Origin: Streptantibioticus_A sp037034305
Lineage (GTDB): Bacteria > Actinomycetota > Actinomycetes > Streptomycetales > Streptomycetaceae
NCBI GenBank assembly: GCA_037034305.1
Contig: JBAGJY010000011.1
Location: 124,001-188,000 of the forward strand
Length of the DNA stretch: 64,000 nucleotides
Direction of reading: 5' to 3'
A model generated the notes under the pieces. It did no database searches, was not told the origin of the DNA, and was given only the letters and a program-made list of their open reading frames with translations. The stretch's first letter is position 1. Every line of letters begins with the position of its first letter. Of this stretch, positions 17,035 through 25,044 are shown piece by piece. The translations under genes and the position numbers were made by a program.

Positions 17035-17769
17035 TCACCTCCGATTTGCCGCGGGTGGCCGGTTGACGATGCGCACTTCGCCCGTCGCGGAGCCGGAGTC
17101 CACCTCACACAGCGCTGCCATGACCTGTTCGACACTGACGATGCGCGGAAAGGTGTTGGGAGCGACGACGTTCACCCGTATTCCCGCCGGGGCGAGTTCC
17201 GCCGCCAAGTGCCGACTCGCCATGTCGAGCGCGGCCTTGCAGGCGCTGTATCCGAGTTGTCCCGCGTCACGGTAGACGTTGAACGCGGATACGGACGACA
17301 GGTTGATGACGTTCCGGTTGTGCAGCCGGTTGTCCTCCGGGGTGTTCCGCCATGACTTCCGGTAGAGCTCCACAGCCACCTGCAACGGCCGCACCACATT
17401 GATGAGGAACTGCTGCGGCATGCGCTCTAGGAATCCGGGGGAGAGCCCCGGTTCCAAGTCGTAGACCACGGCGCAGTTGACGACCAAGTCCACCTCGCCG
17501 AAAGCGGCGAGCGCGAGTTCGGCGATGCGCTCGGGGCTGCTCGGGTCGGCCAGGTCCGCGGTGATTGGATAGAACGTCGTGCGCTGCTCGTGTACCGGCT
17601 GGGCCGGGTACAGAGGATCGACCACCCGCTCATCGCGCCGCTCCACCGCGGAGGTGCGAGTTCGGTACACCGCGGCGATGCGGTAGCGCGAGGAGAGATA
17701 CCGCAGAAAGGCCCGTCCCAGCCGACCGCTGGCGCCCAGGAGCAGACACACCCGCGGCTCGTACGTCAT
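17035..17769 (-). CDS. Short-chain dehydrogenase/reductase
   Basis: 244 residues. Classical SDR fold: the nucleotide loop GASGRLG (residues 12-18), DLADPS for the second strand, VNCAVVYD in place of the NNAG motif, Ser in NLSSVSAFN, and the catalytic YSACK (Tyr-x-x-x-Lys). After it comes the usual LAPAGIRVNVVAPNTF. The ATG overlaps the stop of the upstream oxygenase in an ATGA, so the two enzymes are made together and may act on the same substrate or protein. It ends 68 bp before the start of the Pro/Gly-repeat gene. Cofactor preference and substrate cannot be read from the sequence. Confidence 0.85.
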   Translation of the reverse strand: MTYEPRVCLLLGASGRLGRAFLRYLSSRYRIAAVYRTRTSAVERRDERVVDPLYPAQPVHEQRTTFYPITADLADPSSPERIAELALAAFGEVDLVVNCAVVYDLEPGLSPGFLERMPQQFLINVVRPLQVAVELYRKSWRNTPEDNRLHNRNVINLSSVSAFNVYRDAGQLGYSACKAALDMASRHLAAELAPAGIRVNVVAPNTFPRIVSVEQVMAALCEVDSGSATGEVRIVNRPPAANRR

Positions 17770-18548
17770 GGCCGGGCCTCTTTCGACCAGTACACGATCG
17801 AATGCTCGGGCCATCGCGCGATGGCGTCTTCCTTCCGCTGATGCAGCCAAAGGACCAGCGAATTGCGCGGCGTCCGGCTCGTCAGATAGGTGTGAAACGA
17901 AGTCGGCGTGCAGGCGAATGCGAGCATCGCGTTGTCCGTCGGCGGTACCACCATGGCCGGTTCGGTGACGGGGGTGGTGACGTCGGGATACAGCCCGGTC
18001 TCCCCGCCGCGCCCTGGAAACCAGGGCCCGTTGTCGAGGTAGTACAGGACGGCCACCGCCCGTATCCGCTCCACGGTCTCCAGTGCCGGTTCCGAGGTGG
18101 TCCCGTATCGGTAGCTGCACCGGACGGAGTCCGCGAGATTGACCTCGGCGCCGTCGGAACTCGGCTTCCTCAAGAACCAGCCTGGGTTGAGGTCGTTGTG
18201 CACCTGGCCGCTGGCGGCACCGGGCTCGTGGTGGTGTAGGGCGGCATTGATGTCGCAGGTGACTGGCGTCTCAAAGATGTGGGACAGGGTGTCGCGGAAC
18301 TCCAGCGCGAAGAACACGTCGAACGCCCCGTGGTAGCCGGGTTGAAAACCGTGGCCGGTCGCGTCGTAACCGCGCATGTTGCGCTGGAATCCGAGGCCCC
18401 CGCCAGCGGTCAGGAACGTGCGGAACTCCGCGACCATTTCCTCGTACCGTGTGCGGCAGAAGACCGACTCCGCCCAGAGGTGTGGGAACGGATAGTCGCG
18501 CAGTCGCCAGCGTCGTCCGTCCAGGACATCATGGAGGATGCCGTTCAC
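17766..18548 (-). CDS. Prolyl-4-hydroxylase-like 2OG-Fe(II) oxygenase
   Basis: 260 residues. The iron facial triad is visible as His117-x-Asp119 (VHNDLNPGW) and His219 (SFHTYL), with Arg228 (TPRNSLVLW) as the likely 2-oxoglutarate anchor. Residues 181-187 read GGETGLY, the conserved loop of prolyl-4-hydroxylase-type enzymes (GGETxF). The start is GTG at 18548, with GGGAGG about 7 bases upstream. It is the first gene of the operon and is coupled by ATGA to the SDR. Two genes downstream lies a protein with about 100 residues of Pro/Gly repeat, an obvious candidate substrate. Small-molecule hydroxylation (for example of free proline or another amino acid) is the alternative. Confidence 0.8.
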   Translation of the reverse strand: MNGILHDVLDGRRWRLRDYPFPHLWAESVFCRTRYEEMVAEFRTFLTAGGGLGFQRNMRGYDATGHGFQPGYHGAFDVFFALEFRDTLSHIFETPVTCDINAALHHHEPGAASGQVHNDLNPGWFLRKPSSDGAEVNLADSVRCSYRYGTTSEPALETVERIRAVAVLYYLDNGPWFPGRGGETGLYPDVTTPVTEPAMVVPPTDNAMLAFACTPTSFHTYLTSRTPRNSLVLWLHQRKEDAIARWPEHSIVYWSKEARP

Positions 18549-18612
18549 CGCTTGCCCTCCCGACCGACCAGTGCGGAAGTGCGCAAGACCTTGGACAAAT
18601 GCCTACAGATTT

Positions 18613-18641
18613 AGTCTGAACGGCCCTAACGGGACCGTCAA
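18613..18641 (-). promoter_or_regulatory. Candidate promoter of the oxygenase operon
   Basis: On the minus strand TTGACG (18641-18636) is followed after 17 bp by CAGACT (18618-18613), a reasonable housekeeping-sigma promoter. It would start transcription about 55-60 bp before the oxygenase GTG. Confidence 0.4.
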
Positions 18642-18933
18642 CTCGAGTCGGACAACGGTGCAGGTGCATGAGCGGTAAACCACTTCCCGATGGGGCCCAA
18701 AGCCGCCACCGCATGCCCACAGCATGCGAGAGCGGCGCCGTCACTGGACTGAAAGCCTGAGCCGCCGCCCCCTCTTCCCTGCTCGCAGGAGGGGCCTAGC
18801 CTGTCCTACCCCCGCCGAGTGACTACGCCGCCGCTCGCGCCCGCCGACATATCGCGCAGCCCTGCATCGGCGAGTTGTCGAAACCTGTCTGGCGCTCCGC
18901 GCGCAACGCTGCCCCGGCCGCGCCGTCCGTTCC

Positions 18934-19206
18934 ATGGCGGACATGGCGGACATGGCGGACCTCCGACGCTTCGCGAAGAAGCATCGCAAGCGGCTCGTCT
19001 TCGCGTCCGGACCCGGCGGCGCCATGCTGGAGTTGGCCCTTCACGTCGATCACGAGCGAGTTCATGACGATGTTCCTGGCCGCATCACCCACGGCAACGA
19101 CGGCAAGCCCCTCCTCCTGGAAGAGCTCCGCGCCGCCGCGGACCGCGCCCAACTCGCCTACCGCATCACCGTCGACAGCCCTCGCACACTCCGGGCGGTC
19201 AAACAG
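18934..19206 (+). pseudogene. Possible gene remnant ending in the right copy of the relic
   Basis: The frame reads as plausible protein for about 90 residues (for example RLVFASGPGGAMLELALHVDH and LLLEELRAAADRAQLAYRIT), then loses protein-like character without a stop until 19698. It has no ribosome site and starts in the triplicated ATGGCGGAC. Its 3' part (19157-19204) matches the relic at 14653-14700. I treat it as a truncated gene of unknown family. Confidence 0.35.
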
Positions 19207-19319
19207 GGAACCCGCCTTACACAGGTAAGGCTTGCACCGGGCCGCAGGGAACGGATTGGCTCAAGTTCGCTCCCTCGAAGGATGGAGATGCGTGGTTGCG
19301 GCTTAAGTCCATCGTGCGG

Positions 19320-19502
19320 TCAGTCCGAGGACGAACAGACGATCTCGCCTGTATCGCTGTTGACCGAGCAGAGTCCGCTGAGCAGCACGACGGTGACATC
19401 GGCATTGTCGCCGCCGCCTCCAATGTGCCCGATCGAGAATCCACCCGAACTCGGATCGGTAGCCTGGGGAGTTACGCTCTCGTCATCCAGCGCCTTGAGC
19501 AC
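19320..19502 (-). CDS. Possible small Cys/Ser peptide (uncertain)
   Basis: A 60-residue frame from a GTG just after an in-frame stop. Composition looks natural: an acidic N-terminal part (MLKALDDESVTPQ), two Gly clusters, then a hydrophobic and Cys/Ser/Thr-rich end (VTVVLLSGLC, then a second Cys and SSSD). This is loosely reminiscent of a ribosomal-peptide precursor, but no ribosome binding site is visible and no lanthipeptide or lasso enzyme is nearby. It may equally be a decayed gene fragment. Third-position GC is lower than in the core genes. Confidence 0.25.
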   Translation of the reverse strand: MLKALDDESVTPQATDPSSGGFSIGHIGGGGDNADVTVVLLSGLCSVNSDTGEIVCSSSD

Positions 19503-19854
19503 CGATCGCGACGATCACGCCACAAGCGAGAGCGCACCGCGGGAAGCCATCCCCGTCAGGACCGATGCCTCCGGCGGGGGCGCTCTCCGGGGTGGCCCGG
19601 GACGATCCGGCGCGTGCGGGATTCGTCGTGGCAGCCGCTGCGTCAGTCGCCACCCGCCAACCCGCGACGTAGTCAACGCCGGGCGACCACGGGCCTGACC
19701 CCGGATGTTGGACATCAGAGACGCACCTCGCTTTGATCAACCGAGCCCACTCCTGACAGAAGCCCTGACCTGCGAGAACCTGGATCGCGAGGAGGCGGCG
19801 TACCGCGCACTGGCTGACTGCGGTCCGTGCACGCCCACCGGTTACGGTCGATAC

Positions 19855-21144
19855 GTGCACGAGCAGAACCACGACGTTCCCGCGGATGCCCCGTCGCCCG
19901 CGCCGCCCGAGCTCTTCACCTGGGAGTTCGCCGCCGACCCGTACCCGGGATACGCCTGGCTGCGCGAGCACTCGCCAGTGCACCGCACCACCTTGCCCAG
20001 CGGGGTCGAGGCCTGGCTGGTCACCCGCTACCCCGACGCGCGGCAGGCGCTCGCGGACGCCCGGCTCAGCAAGAACCCCGTCCACCACCGCGAGAACGCC
20101 CACGCCAAGGGCAAGGTCGGCATCCCCGGTGAGCGCAGCGCCGACCTGATGACGCACCTGCTGAACATCGACCCGCCGGACCACACCCGGCTGCGCCGAC
20201 TGGTCTCCAAGGCGTTCACCCCGCGCCGGGTGGCCGAATTCGCGCCGCGAGTAACGGAGTTGACGAATCGACTCATCGACTCCTTCGCGCCCCGGGGCGA
20301 GGCGGACCTGATCCATGAGTTCGCCTTCCCGCTGCCCATCTACGCCATCTGCGACATGCTCGGCGTACCGGCGCAGGACCAGGACGACTTCCGCGACTGG
20401 GCGGGCATGATGATCCGGCACGGCGGCGGTCCGCGCGGCGGCGTCGCCCGTTCGGTGAAGAAGATGCGCGCGTACCTGCTGGAACTGATCCACCGCAAGC
20501 GCTCCGAACTCGGCGACGACCTGATCTCCGCGCTGATCAGGGCCAGCGACCACGGTGAGCACCTGACCGAGAACGAGGCCGCGGCGATGGCCTTCATCCT
20601 GCTGTTCGCCGGGTTCGAGACGACGGTCAACCTCATCGGCAACGGCACGTACGCGCTGCTGCGCAACCCTGGGCAACGACGGCTGCTCCAGGAGTCGGTG
20701 GGCCGCGGCGAGAGCGACCTGCTGGCCACCGCGGTCGAGGAACTGCTGCGCTACGACGGGCCGGTGGAACTGGCGACCTGGCGGTTCGCCACCGAACCGC
20801 TGACCATCGGCGGCCAGTTGATCGGCACCGGCGACCCGGTGCTGGTGGTGCTGGCGGCGGCCGACCGCGACCCGGAGCGCTTCGCCGGTCCCGACACCCT
20901 TGACCTGGCCCGGCGGGACAACCCCCATCTGGGCTTCGGCCACGGCATCCACTACTGTCTCGGAGCCCCGCTCGCCCGACTTGAGGGCCAGACCGCGCTG
21001 GCCGCCCTGCTCACCCGGCTGCCGGACCTGCAACTGGCCGTGGAGCCGCAGGAGTTGCGCTGGCGCGGCGGGCTGATCATGCGCGGTCTGCGCACCCTTC
21101 CGGTCTCCTTCAGTGCTGTCCGGGATGTCCTCAACGCGCAATAA
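19855..21144 (+). CDS. Cytochrome P450
   Basis: 429 residues from the GTG at 19855; the frame is open upstream, but the conserved N-terminus (ELFTWEFAADPYPGYAWLREHSPV) begins shortly after this codon. Signatures are complete: I-helix LLFAGFETT with the Glu-Thr acid-alcohol pair, the ExxR helix (VEELLRYDGPVE), and the heme loop FGHGIHYCLGAPLARLE with the Cys thiolate. It belongs to the soluble actinobacterial class, near CYP107-like enzymes, and would need separate ferredoxin and reductase, which are not encoded here. The substrate is unknown. It may belong with the core block and not with the island to its left. Confidence 0.92.
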   Translation: MHEQNHDVPADAPSPAPPELFTWEFAADPYPGYAWLREHSPVHRTTLPSGVEAWLVTRYPDARQALADARLSKNPVHHRENAHAKGKVGIPGERSADLMTHLLNIDPPDHTRLRRLVSKAFTPRRVAEFAPRVTELTNRLIDSFAPRGEADLIHEFAFPLPIYAICDMLGVPAQDQDDFRDWAGMMIRHGGGPRGGVARSVKKMRAYLLELIHRKRSELGDDLISALIRASDHGEHLTENEAAAMAFILLFAGFETTVNLIGNGTYALLRNPGQRRLLQESVGRGESDLLATAVEELLRYDGPVELATWRFATEPLTIGGQLIGTGDPVLVVLAAADRDPERFAGPDTLDLARRDNPHLGFGHGIHYCLGAPLARLEGQTALAALLTRLPDLQLAVEPQELRWRGGLIMRGLRTLPVSFSAVRDVLNAQ

Positions 21145-21279
21145 CGCATGGTGAATACAGACACCTGACGGGATGTCGGCCGAGTGTGACCTGCACGTGA
21201 TCTCCACTACATCCGTCCGTGACCGTCGCCGATTGCGGCTACGCTCTGCGATCGTCCAGCCGTCGGAGAAAGGCGTCAC

Positions 21280-22314
21280 ATGCTCAGGTCGGGCAACGGT
21301 CAGCACCGCAAGCCGCGTCAAGCGCCCGCTTTCGTCGTCACCGCCGGGGTCACCGGCGCCGGGATCGCGCTGCCGCTGCTCGGTGCCACGGGTGCGCACG
21401 CCGCCACCGCCAGCACCTGGGACAAGGTGGCGCAGTGCGAGAGCGGCGGCATGTGGAGCGCGGACAGCGGCAACGGCGCCTACGGCGGACTGCAGATGAC
21501 CCAGGACACCTGGGAGCGGTTCGGCGGCACCGCCTACGCCGAGCGGCCCGACCTGGCCAGCCGCCAGCAACAGATCACCATCGCCGAGAAGGTGCTGTCC
21601 GCCCAGGGAGCGGACGCCTGGGGCGGTTGCGCGGTGGACGCCGGGCTGGCCAAGGGCGGCGCCGCGGCGGACGTGGACCCGGGCACGCTCGATCCGTCGA
21701 CGGACGGTTCGTGGGGCGACTCCGGTGACTCCGGTCTGTCCAACACGCCGGTCCTCGGGGGCGGTTCCGGAGTGACGGACTCCTCCGGTTCGTCTACTTC
21801 GTCCAGTACAGGCACTTCTTCTGATCCGTCCGGTTCGGTGGATGCGTCGGGTACGCCGTCCTCCGCCCCGTCCTCCAGTCCCTCGCCCTCTTCTTCCGCT
21901 TCGTCCGCCCCCTCCGCCTCGGCCACCGGCACGCCCTCCGCTGGCGCTTCCGGCGGCGGACGGCACGCCAAGCCGTCCCCGTCTGGTTCCGGTTCGGCCA
22001 GCGCCGCGCCCACGCCCTCCGGGACGCCCTCCGGTGCGCCGTCGAGCGCGCCCACTGACCCGGGGTCGACTACGCCCGGTGACCGTGGTGGTGACCGCGC
22101 CTCACGCGGCGGCACTCAGGCGCGCCAGCATGATCCGGTGACGGATGGGCAGGAGAGCAGCTCGTACACCGTTCAGCCGGGTGACAATCTGTCGCAAATC
22201 GCGACAGACCACTCGGTGCCTGGAGGCTGGCCGTCGCTCTTCGACGCCAACAAGTCCGTGGTGGGCTCCGACCCCAACCTGATCCTCCCCGGACAGCAGC
22301 TCACTCTTCGTTAA
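21280..22314 (+). CDS. Resuscitation-promoting factor with LysM domain (long linker)
   Basis: 344 residues. A signal peptide ends near residue 41 (GATGAHA). The Rpf transglycosylase-like domain follows (about 42-118), with the catalytic Glu in KVAQCESGGMW and the GGLQMTQDTW segment. Residues about 130-290 are a Ser/Pro/Gly linker. The C-terminus is a LysM peptidoglycan-binding domain (YTVQPGDNLSQIA to LILPGQQLTLR). Rpf enzymes cleave peptidoglycan and promote spore germination and regrowth. GGAGAAAGG precedes the ATG. Unlike the second Rpf gene, its 135-bp upstream region shows no riboswitch. Confidence 0.93.
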   Translation: MLRSGNGQHRKPRQAPAFVVTAGVTGAGIALPLLGATGAHAATASTWDKVAQCESGGMWSADSGNGAYGGLQMTQDTWERFGGTAYAERPDLASRQQQITIAEKVLSAQGADAWGGCAVDAGLAKGGAAADVDPGTLDPSTDGSWGDSGDSGLSNTPVLGGGSGVTDSSGSSTSSSTGTSSDPSGSVDASGTPSSAPSSSPSPSSSASSAPSASATGTPSAGASGGGRHAKPSPSGSGSASAAPTPSGTPSGAPSSAPTDPGSTTPGDRGGDRASRGGTQARQHDPVTDGQESSSYTVQPGDNLSQIATDHSVPGGWPSLFDANKSVVGSDPNLILPGQQLTLR

Positions 22315-22499
22315 ACCTGTGACATACCTCTCCCGGGCCGCCTCGGGCGACGCACTGTCAGTCGCCCGCCGGTCCCGTTCCGACCTGCGGATCTGACGTT
22401 CCGCTGGCCGCGCGTGAGGAACCCGTCGGTGCCGGACGGTGTTTGTCAGCCGCCCGGGGGGTGTGCTTATGGTCGTGACCGCTCGCCACCGCGAGCCCT

Positions 22500-22703
22500 G
22501 TCGGTCAGGTACGCCGAGTCCTGCCGCCGACCGACGGGAACAGTCGACGCGAAAGCGCCGTAGGCAGGAGCGGGGGACCCAAGGTTCTCCGCCGGTCCGG
22601 TCAACTGGACGGACCGGCTAGGGGTTAAGTCGCGTGCCGTGCGCCGCGACCGGGCAACTCACTCGGCCCGAACCCGACAGCTGACCTCGTAGGCGTCGGT
22701 GAG
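22500..22703 (+). ncRNA. ydaO-type (c-di-AMP) riboswitch
   Basis: The leader of the second Rpf gene carries the hallmarks of the ydaO/yuaA element: GCCGAGTCCTGCC pairing with GGCAGGAGCGGGGGACCCA, a GGGGTTAAG segment, the GGGCAACTCACTCGGCCCGA block, and the nearly invariant AACCCGACAGCTGACCTCGT and AGGC. It ends about 10 bp before the coding sequence. In Streptomyces such elements sit before cell-wall hydrolase genes and turn them off when c-di-AMP is high. The 5' boundary is approximate; the hairpin CGCTCGCCACCGCGAGC just upstream (22480-22496) may belong to it. Confidence 0.85.
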
Positions 22704-22712
22704 GAAATCTCC

Positions 22713-23390
22713 ATGGGTAAGCACCGCCGTGCCTCGAAGGCTGTCCGCATCGCCACCATCGCCGGTGTCACCGGTGCCGCCGCCGCCGCGCCGATCCTGA
22801 CCGCCACCTCGGCCTCCGCCGCCTCCGTGGCCGTCTGGGACCGTGTTGCCCAGTGCGAGTCCAGCGGCAACTGGTCCAACCACGACACCGGCGGCAACGG
22901 GCACTACGGCGGCCTGCAGTTCTCGCAGTCCAGCTGGGCCGCCGCCGGTGGCCTGAAGTACGCCTCGCGCGCCGACTACGCCACCAAGGACCAGCAGATC
23001 GCCGTCGCCGAGGTGCTGCTGAAGATGCAGGGCCCGGGCGCCTGGCAGTGCGCCTACGCCGGTCCGCTGACCTCCGGCGGCCCGGCCCCGGCCATCAACG
23101 TGAGCGGCTCCGCCTCGGAGAACGCGGCCAGCACCCAGACCGCCAAGAAGGCCCCCGTCGAGGCCCCGGCCGAGGCTCCGGCGCCGAAGAAGGCCCCGAA
23201 GCACGCCCGCCCGGCCGCCCCGGTCGAGCAGCGCGCCGGCAGCTACACCGTCAAGTCCGGTGACACCCTCTCGGACATCGCCGCCGACCTCGGTGTCACC
23301 GGTGGCTGGCAGAAGCTGTTCCAGCTCAACGAGGACATCGTCAAGGACGCCAACCTGATCTTCCCCGGTCAGGACCTGAAGCTCGGCTGA
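22713..23390 (+). CDS. Resuscitation-promoting factor with LysM domain (short linker)
   Basis: 225 residues. Signal peptide to about residue 38 (TATSASA). The Rpf domain has the catalytic Glu in RVAQCESSGNWS and GGLQFSQSSW. After a 40-residue Ala/Pro/Lys linker comes a C-terminal LysM (YTVKSGDTLSDIA to LIFPGQDLKLG). It is paralogous to the preceding gene. Its expression is probably controlled by the c-di-AMP riboswitch in its leader, and a strong terminator follows, so it is its own transcription unit. Confidence 0.94.
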   Translation: MGKHRRASKAVRIATIAGVTGAAAAAPILTATSASAASVAVWDRVAQCESSGNWSNHDTGGNGHYGGLQFSQSSWAAAGGLKYASRADYATKDQQIAVAEVLLKMQGPGAWQCAYAGPLTSGGPAPAINVSGSASENAASTQTAKKAPVEAPAEAPAPKKAPKHARPAAPVEQRAGSYTVKSGDTLSDIAADLGVTGGWQKLFQLNEDIVKDANLIFPGQDLKLG

Positions 23391-23460
23391 GCCCCGACAA
23401 CCGCACAACTGCCGTGACGGTCCGCCGCGTTCACCCCCCGCGCGGCGACCGATGAGAGCC

Positions 23461-23510
23461 CCCCGGCCGGACACGCCCACCCCCCGAGCGTGTCCGGCCG
23501 GGGCATTTTG
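23461..23510 (+). terminator. Rho-independent terminator after the second Rpf gene
   Basis: Perfect 16-bp stem (23461-23476 with 23488-23503), an 11-nt loop and a CATTTTG tail. One of the few in the window with a T-run. Confidence 0.85.
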
Positions 23511-23616
23511 GGTTCGGCCGCCGTCCCGTCGGCTGGCCGGACCGGGCGGGCCGGTTAGGCTCATCCCGCAGAGCACCAGCGCACCAACCAAGCAACACAT
23601 CCCAAAGGAGATGCTC

Positions 23617-24897
23617 GTGCCGTCCATCGACGTCGTCGTAGCCCGGGAAATCCTCGACTCACGAGGCAACCCCACCGTCGAGGTCGAGGTCGGCCTCGAC
23701 GACGGGAGCACCGGCCGCGCGGCCGTACCCTCCGGTGCCTCCACCGGTGCGTTCGAGGCCCTCGAACTGCGCGACGGGGACAAGGCCCGCTACGGCGGAA
23801 AGGGCGTGGAGAAGGCCGTCCTCGCCGTCATCGAGCAGATCGGCCCGGAGCTGGTGGGGTACGACGCCACCGAGCAGCGGCTGATCGACCAGGCGATGCT
23901 CGACCTGGACGCCACCCCGGACAAGTCCTCTCTCGGCGCCAACGCCATCCTGGGCGTCTCGCTGGCCGTGGCGCACGCCGCCTCCGAGGCCTCCGACCTG
24001 CCGCTGTTCCGCTACGTCGGCGGCCCGAACGCCCATGTGCTGCCGGTCCCGATGATGAACATCCTCAACGGCGGCGCCCACGCGGACTCCAACGTCGACA
24101 TCCAGGAGTTCATGATCGCGCCGATCGGCGCCGAGTCCTTCTCCGAGGCCCTGCGCTGGGGCGCGGAGACGTACCACGCGCTGAAGTCGGTGCTCAAGGA
24201 GCGCGGCCTGTCCACCGGCCTCGGTGACGAGGGCGGTTTCGCGCCGAACCTGGAGTCCAACCGGGCCGCCCTCGACCTGATCGTCGAGGCCATCAAGAAG
24301 GGCGGTTTCCAGCCCGGCCAGGACATCGCGCTCGCCCTGGACGTGGCCGCCACCGAGTTCTACAAGGACGGCTCCTACGTCTTCGAGGGCAAGGCCCGCA
24401 GCGCCGCCGAGATGAGCGCCTACTACGGCGAGCTGGTCGACGCCTACCCGCTGGTCTCCATCGAGGACCCGCTGGGCGAGGAGGACTGGGAGGGCTGGAA
24501 GACCATCACCGACCAGCTCGGCGACAAGGTGCAGCTGGTCGGTGACGACCTGTTCGTCACCAACCCGGAGCGCCTGCAGCGCGGCATCGACAACGACACC
24601 GCCAACGCCCTGCTGGTCAAGGTCAACCAGATCGGTTCGCTGACCGAGACCCTGGACGCCGTCGAGCTGGCCCAGCGCAGCGGCTACAAGTGCATGATGT
24701 CGCACCGCTCGGGCGAGACCGAGGACGTCACCATCGCCGACCTGGCCGTCGCCACCAACTGCGGCCAGATCAAGACCGGTGCCCCGGCCCGCTCGGACCG
24801 CGTCGCGAAGTACAACCAGCTGCTGCGCATCGAGGAGATCCTCGACGACGCCGCGGTGTACGCGGGCCGTAGCGCCTTCCCGCGCTTCCGCGCCTGA
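23617..24897 (+). CDS. eno: Enolase
   Basis: 426 residues, starting at the GTG that follows AAGGAG by six bases; an ATG two codons earlier overlaps the ideal spacing less well. Enolase interconverts 2-phosphoglycerate and phosphoenolpyruvate. The conserved parts are present: AREILDSRGNPTVEVEV, PSGASTGAFEA, the metal site residues around SIEDPLGEEDW and LVGDDLFVTN, the catalytic Lys in ANALLVKVNQIGSLTE, and SHRSGETEDVTIADL. Length and C-terminus are typical of Streptomyces Eno. It leads the eno-divIC-DUF501-ppx block, but a hairpin follows its stop. Confidence 0.98.
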   Translation: MPSIDVVVAREILDSRGNPTVEVEVGLDDGSTGRAAVPSGASTGAFEALELRDGDKARYGGKGVEKAVLAVIEQIGPELVGYDATEQRLIDQAMLDLDATPDKSSLGANAILGVSLAVAHAASEASDLPLFRYVGGPNAHVLPVPMMNILNGGAHADSNVDIQEFMIAPIGAESFSEALRWGAETYHALKSVLKERGLSTGLGDEGGFAPNLESNRAALDLIVEAIKKGGFQPGQDIALALDVAATEFYKDGSYVFEGKARSAAEMSAYYGELVDAYPLVSIEDPLGEEDWEGWKTITDQLGDKVQLVGDDLFVTNPERLQRGIDNDTANALLVKVNQIGSLTETLDAVELAQRSGYKCMMSHRSGETEDVTIADLAVATNCGQIKTGAPARSDRVAKYNQLLRIEEILDDAAVYAGRSAFPRFRA

Positions 24898-24906
24898 GGT
24901 CCTGTA

Positions 24907-24939
24907 CCGGGCCCGGGGGGTGACGCCTCCTGGGCCCGG
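24907..24939 (+). terminator. Hairpin terminator/attenuator after eno
   Basis: CCGGGCCC (24907-24914) pairs with GGGCCCGG (24932-24939), and the stem extends inward through G-C and G-T pairs to a small loop. It lies 10 bp after the eno stop. Confidence 0.7.
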
Positions 24940-25003
24940 CCCAAGGGCGGTCCGGGGGCGAAGCCGGTCGAAGAGGGAGCCCGCGGAGCAGCCCCGGTGG
25001 GTT

Positions 25004-25018
25004 GGGGGCGGAGCCCCC
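25004..25018. repeat. GGGGGC-GGA-GCCCCC dispersed hairpin
   Basis: A 6-bp perfect stem with a GGA loop just before divIC. The same core (or its complement GGGGCTCCGCCCC) recurs in the inverted repeat at 30392-30433 and 30617-30661, so it appears to be a dispersed intergenic repeat family. Confidence 0.55.
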
Positions 25019-25044
25019 GAACGCAACTACGTACGTGCTGAGGG

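Larger units (their letters stand above)
18549..19854. other. Mostly decayed intergenic stretch
   Basis: Apart from the promoter candidate, a gene remnant (18934-19206) and a possible small ORF (19320-19502), I see no convincing gene. Reading frames present here have poor starts and unnatural composition. The stretch contains three tandem copies of ATGGCGGAC (18934-18960). Confidence 0.5.

Noticed and set aside
18741..19152. Minus-strand frames upstream of the oxygenase
   Set aside because: Arg/Gly/His-rich composition and no start signal; they overlap the decayed plus-strand remnant.
14574..19854. Transposon or prophage as carrier of the island
   Set aside because: No transposase, integrase, phage gene, tRNA attachment site or terminal inverted repeats were seen at its ends.
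19705..19854. Upstream start for the P450
   Set aside because: The extra 50 codons do not resemble a P450 N-terminus and lack a ribosome site.
21173..21279. Crp-type operator (GTG-N6-GNCAC) before the first Rpf gene
   Set aside because: GTG and CAC half-sites are present, but the spacing does not match the consensus.
21534..22115. Minus-strand frame opposite the first Rpf gene
   Set aside because: It mirrors the Ser/Pro linker; Glu/Ala/Gly low complexity without a start signal.
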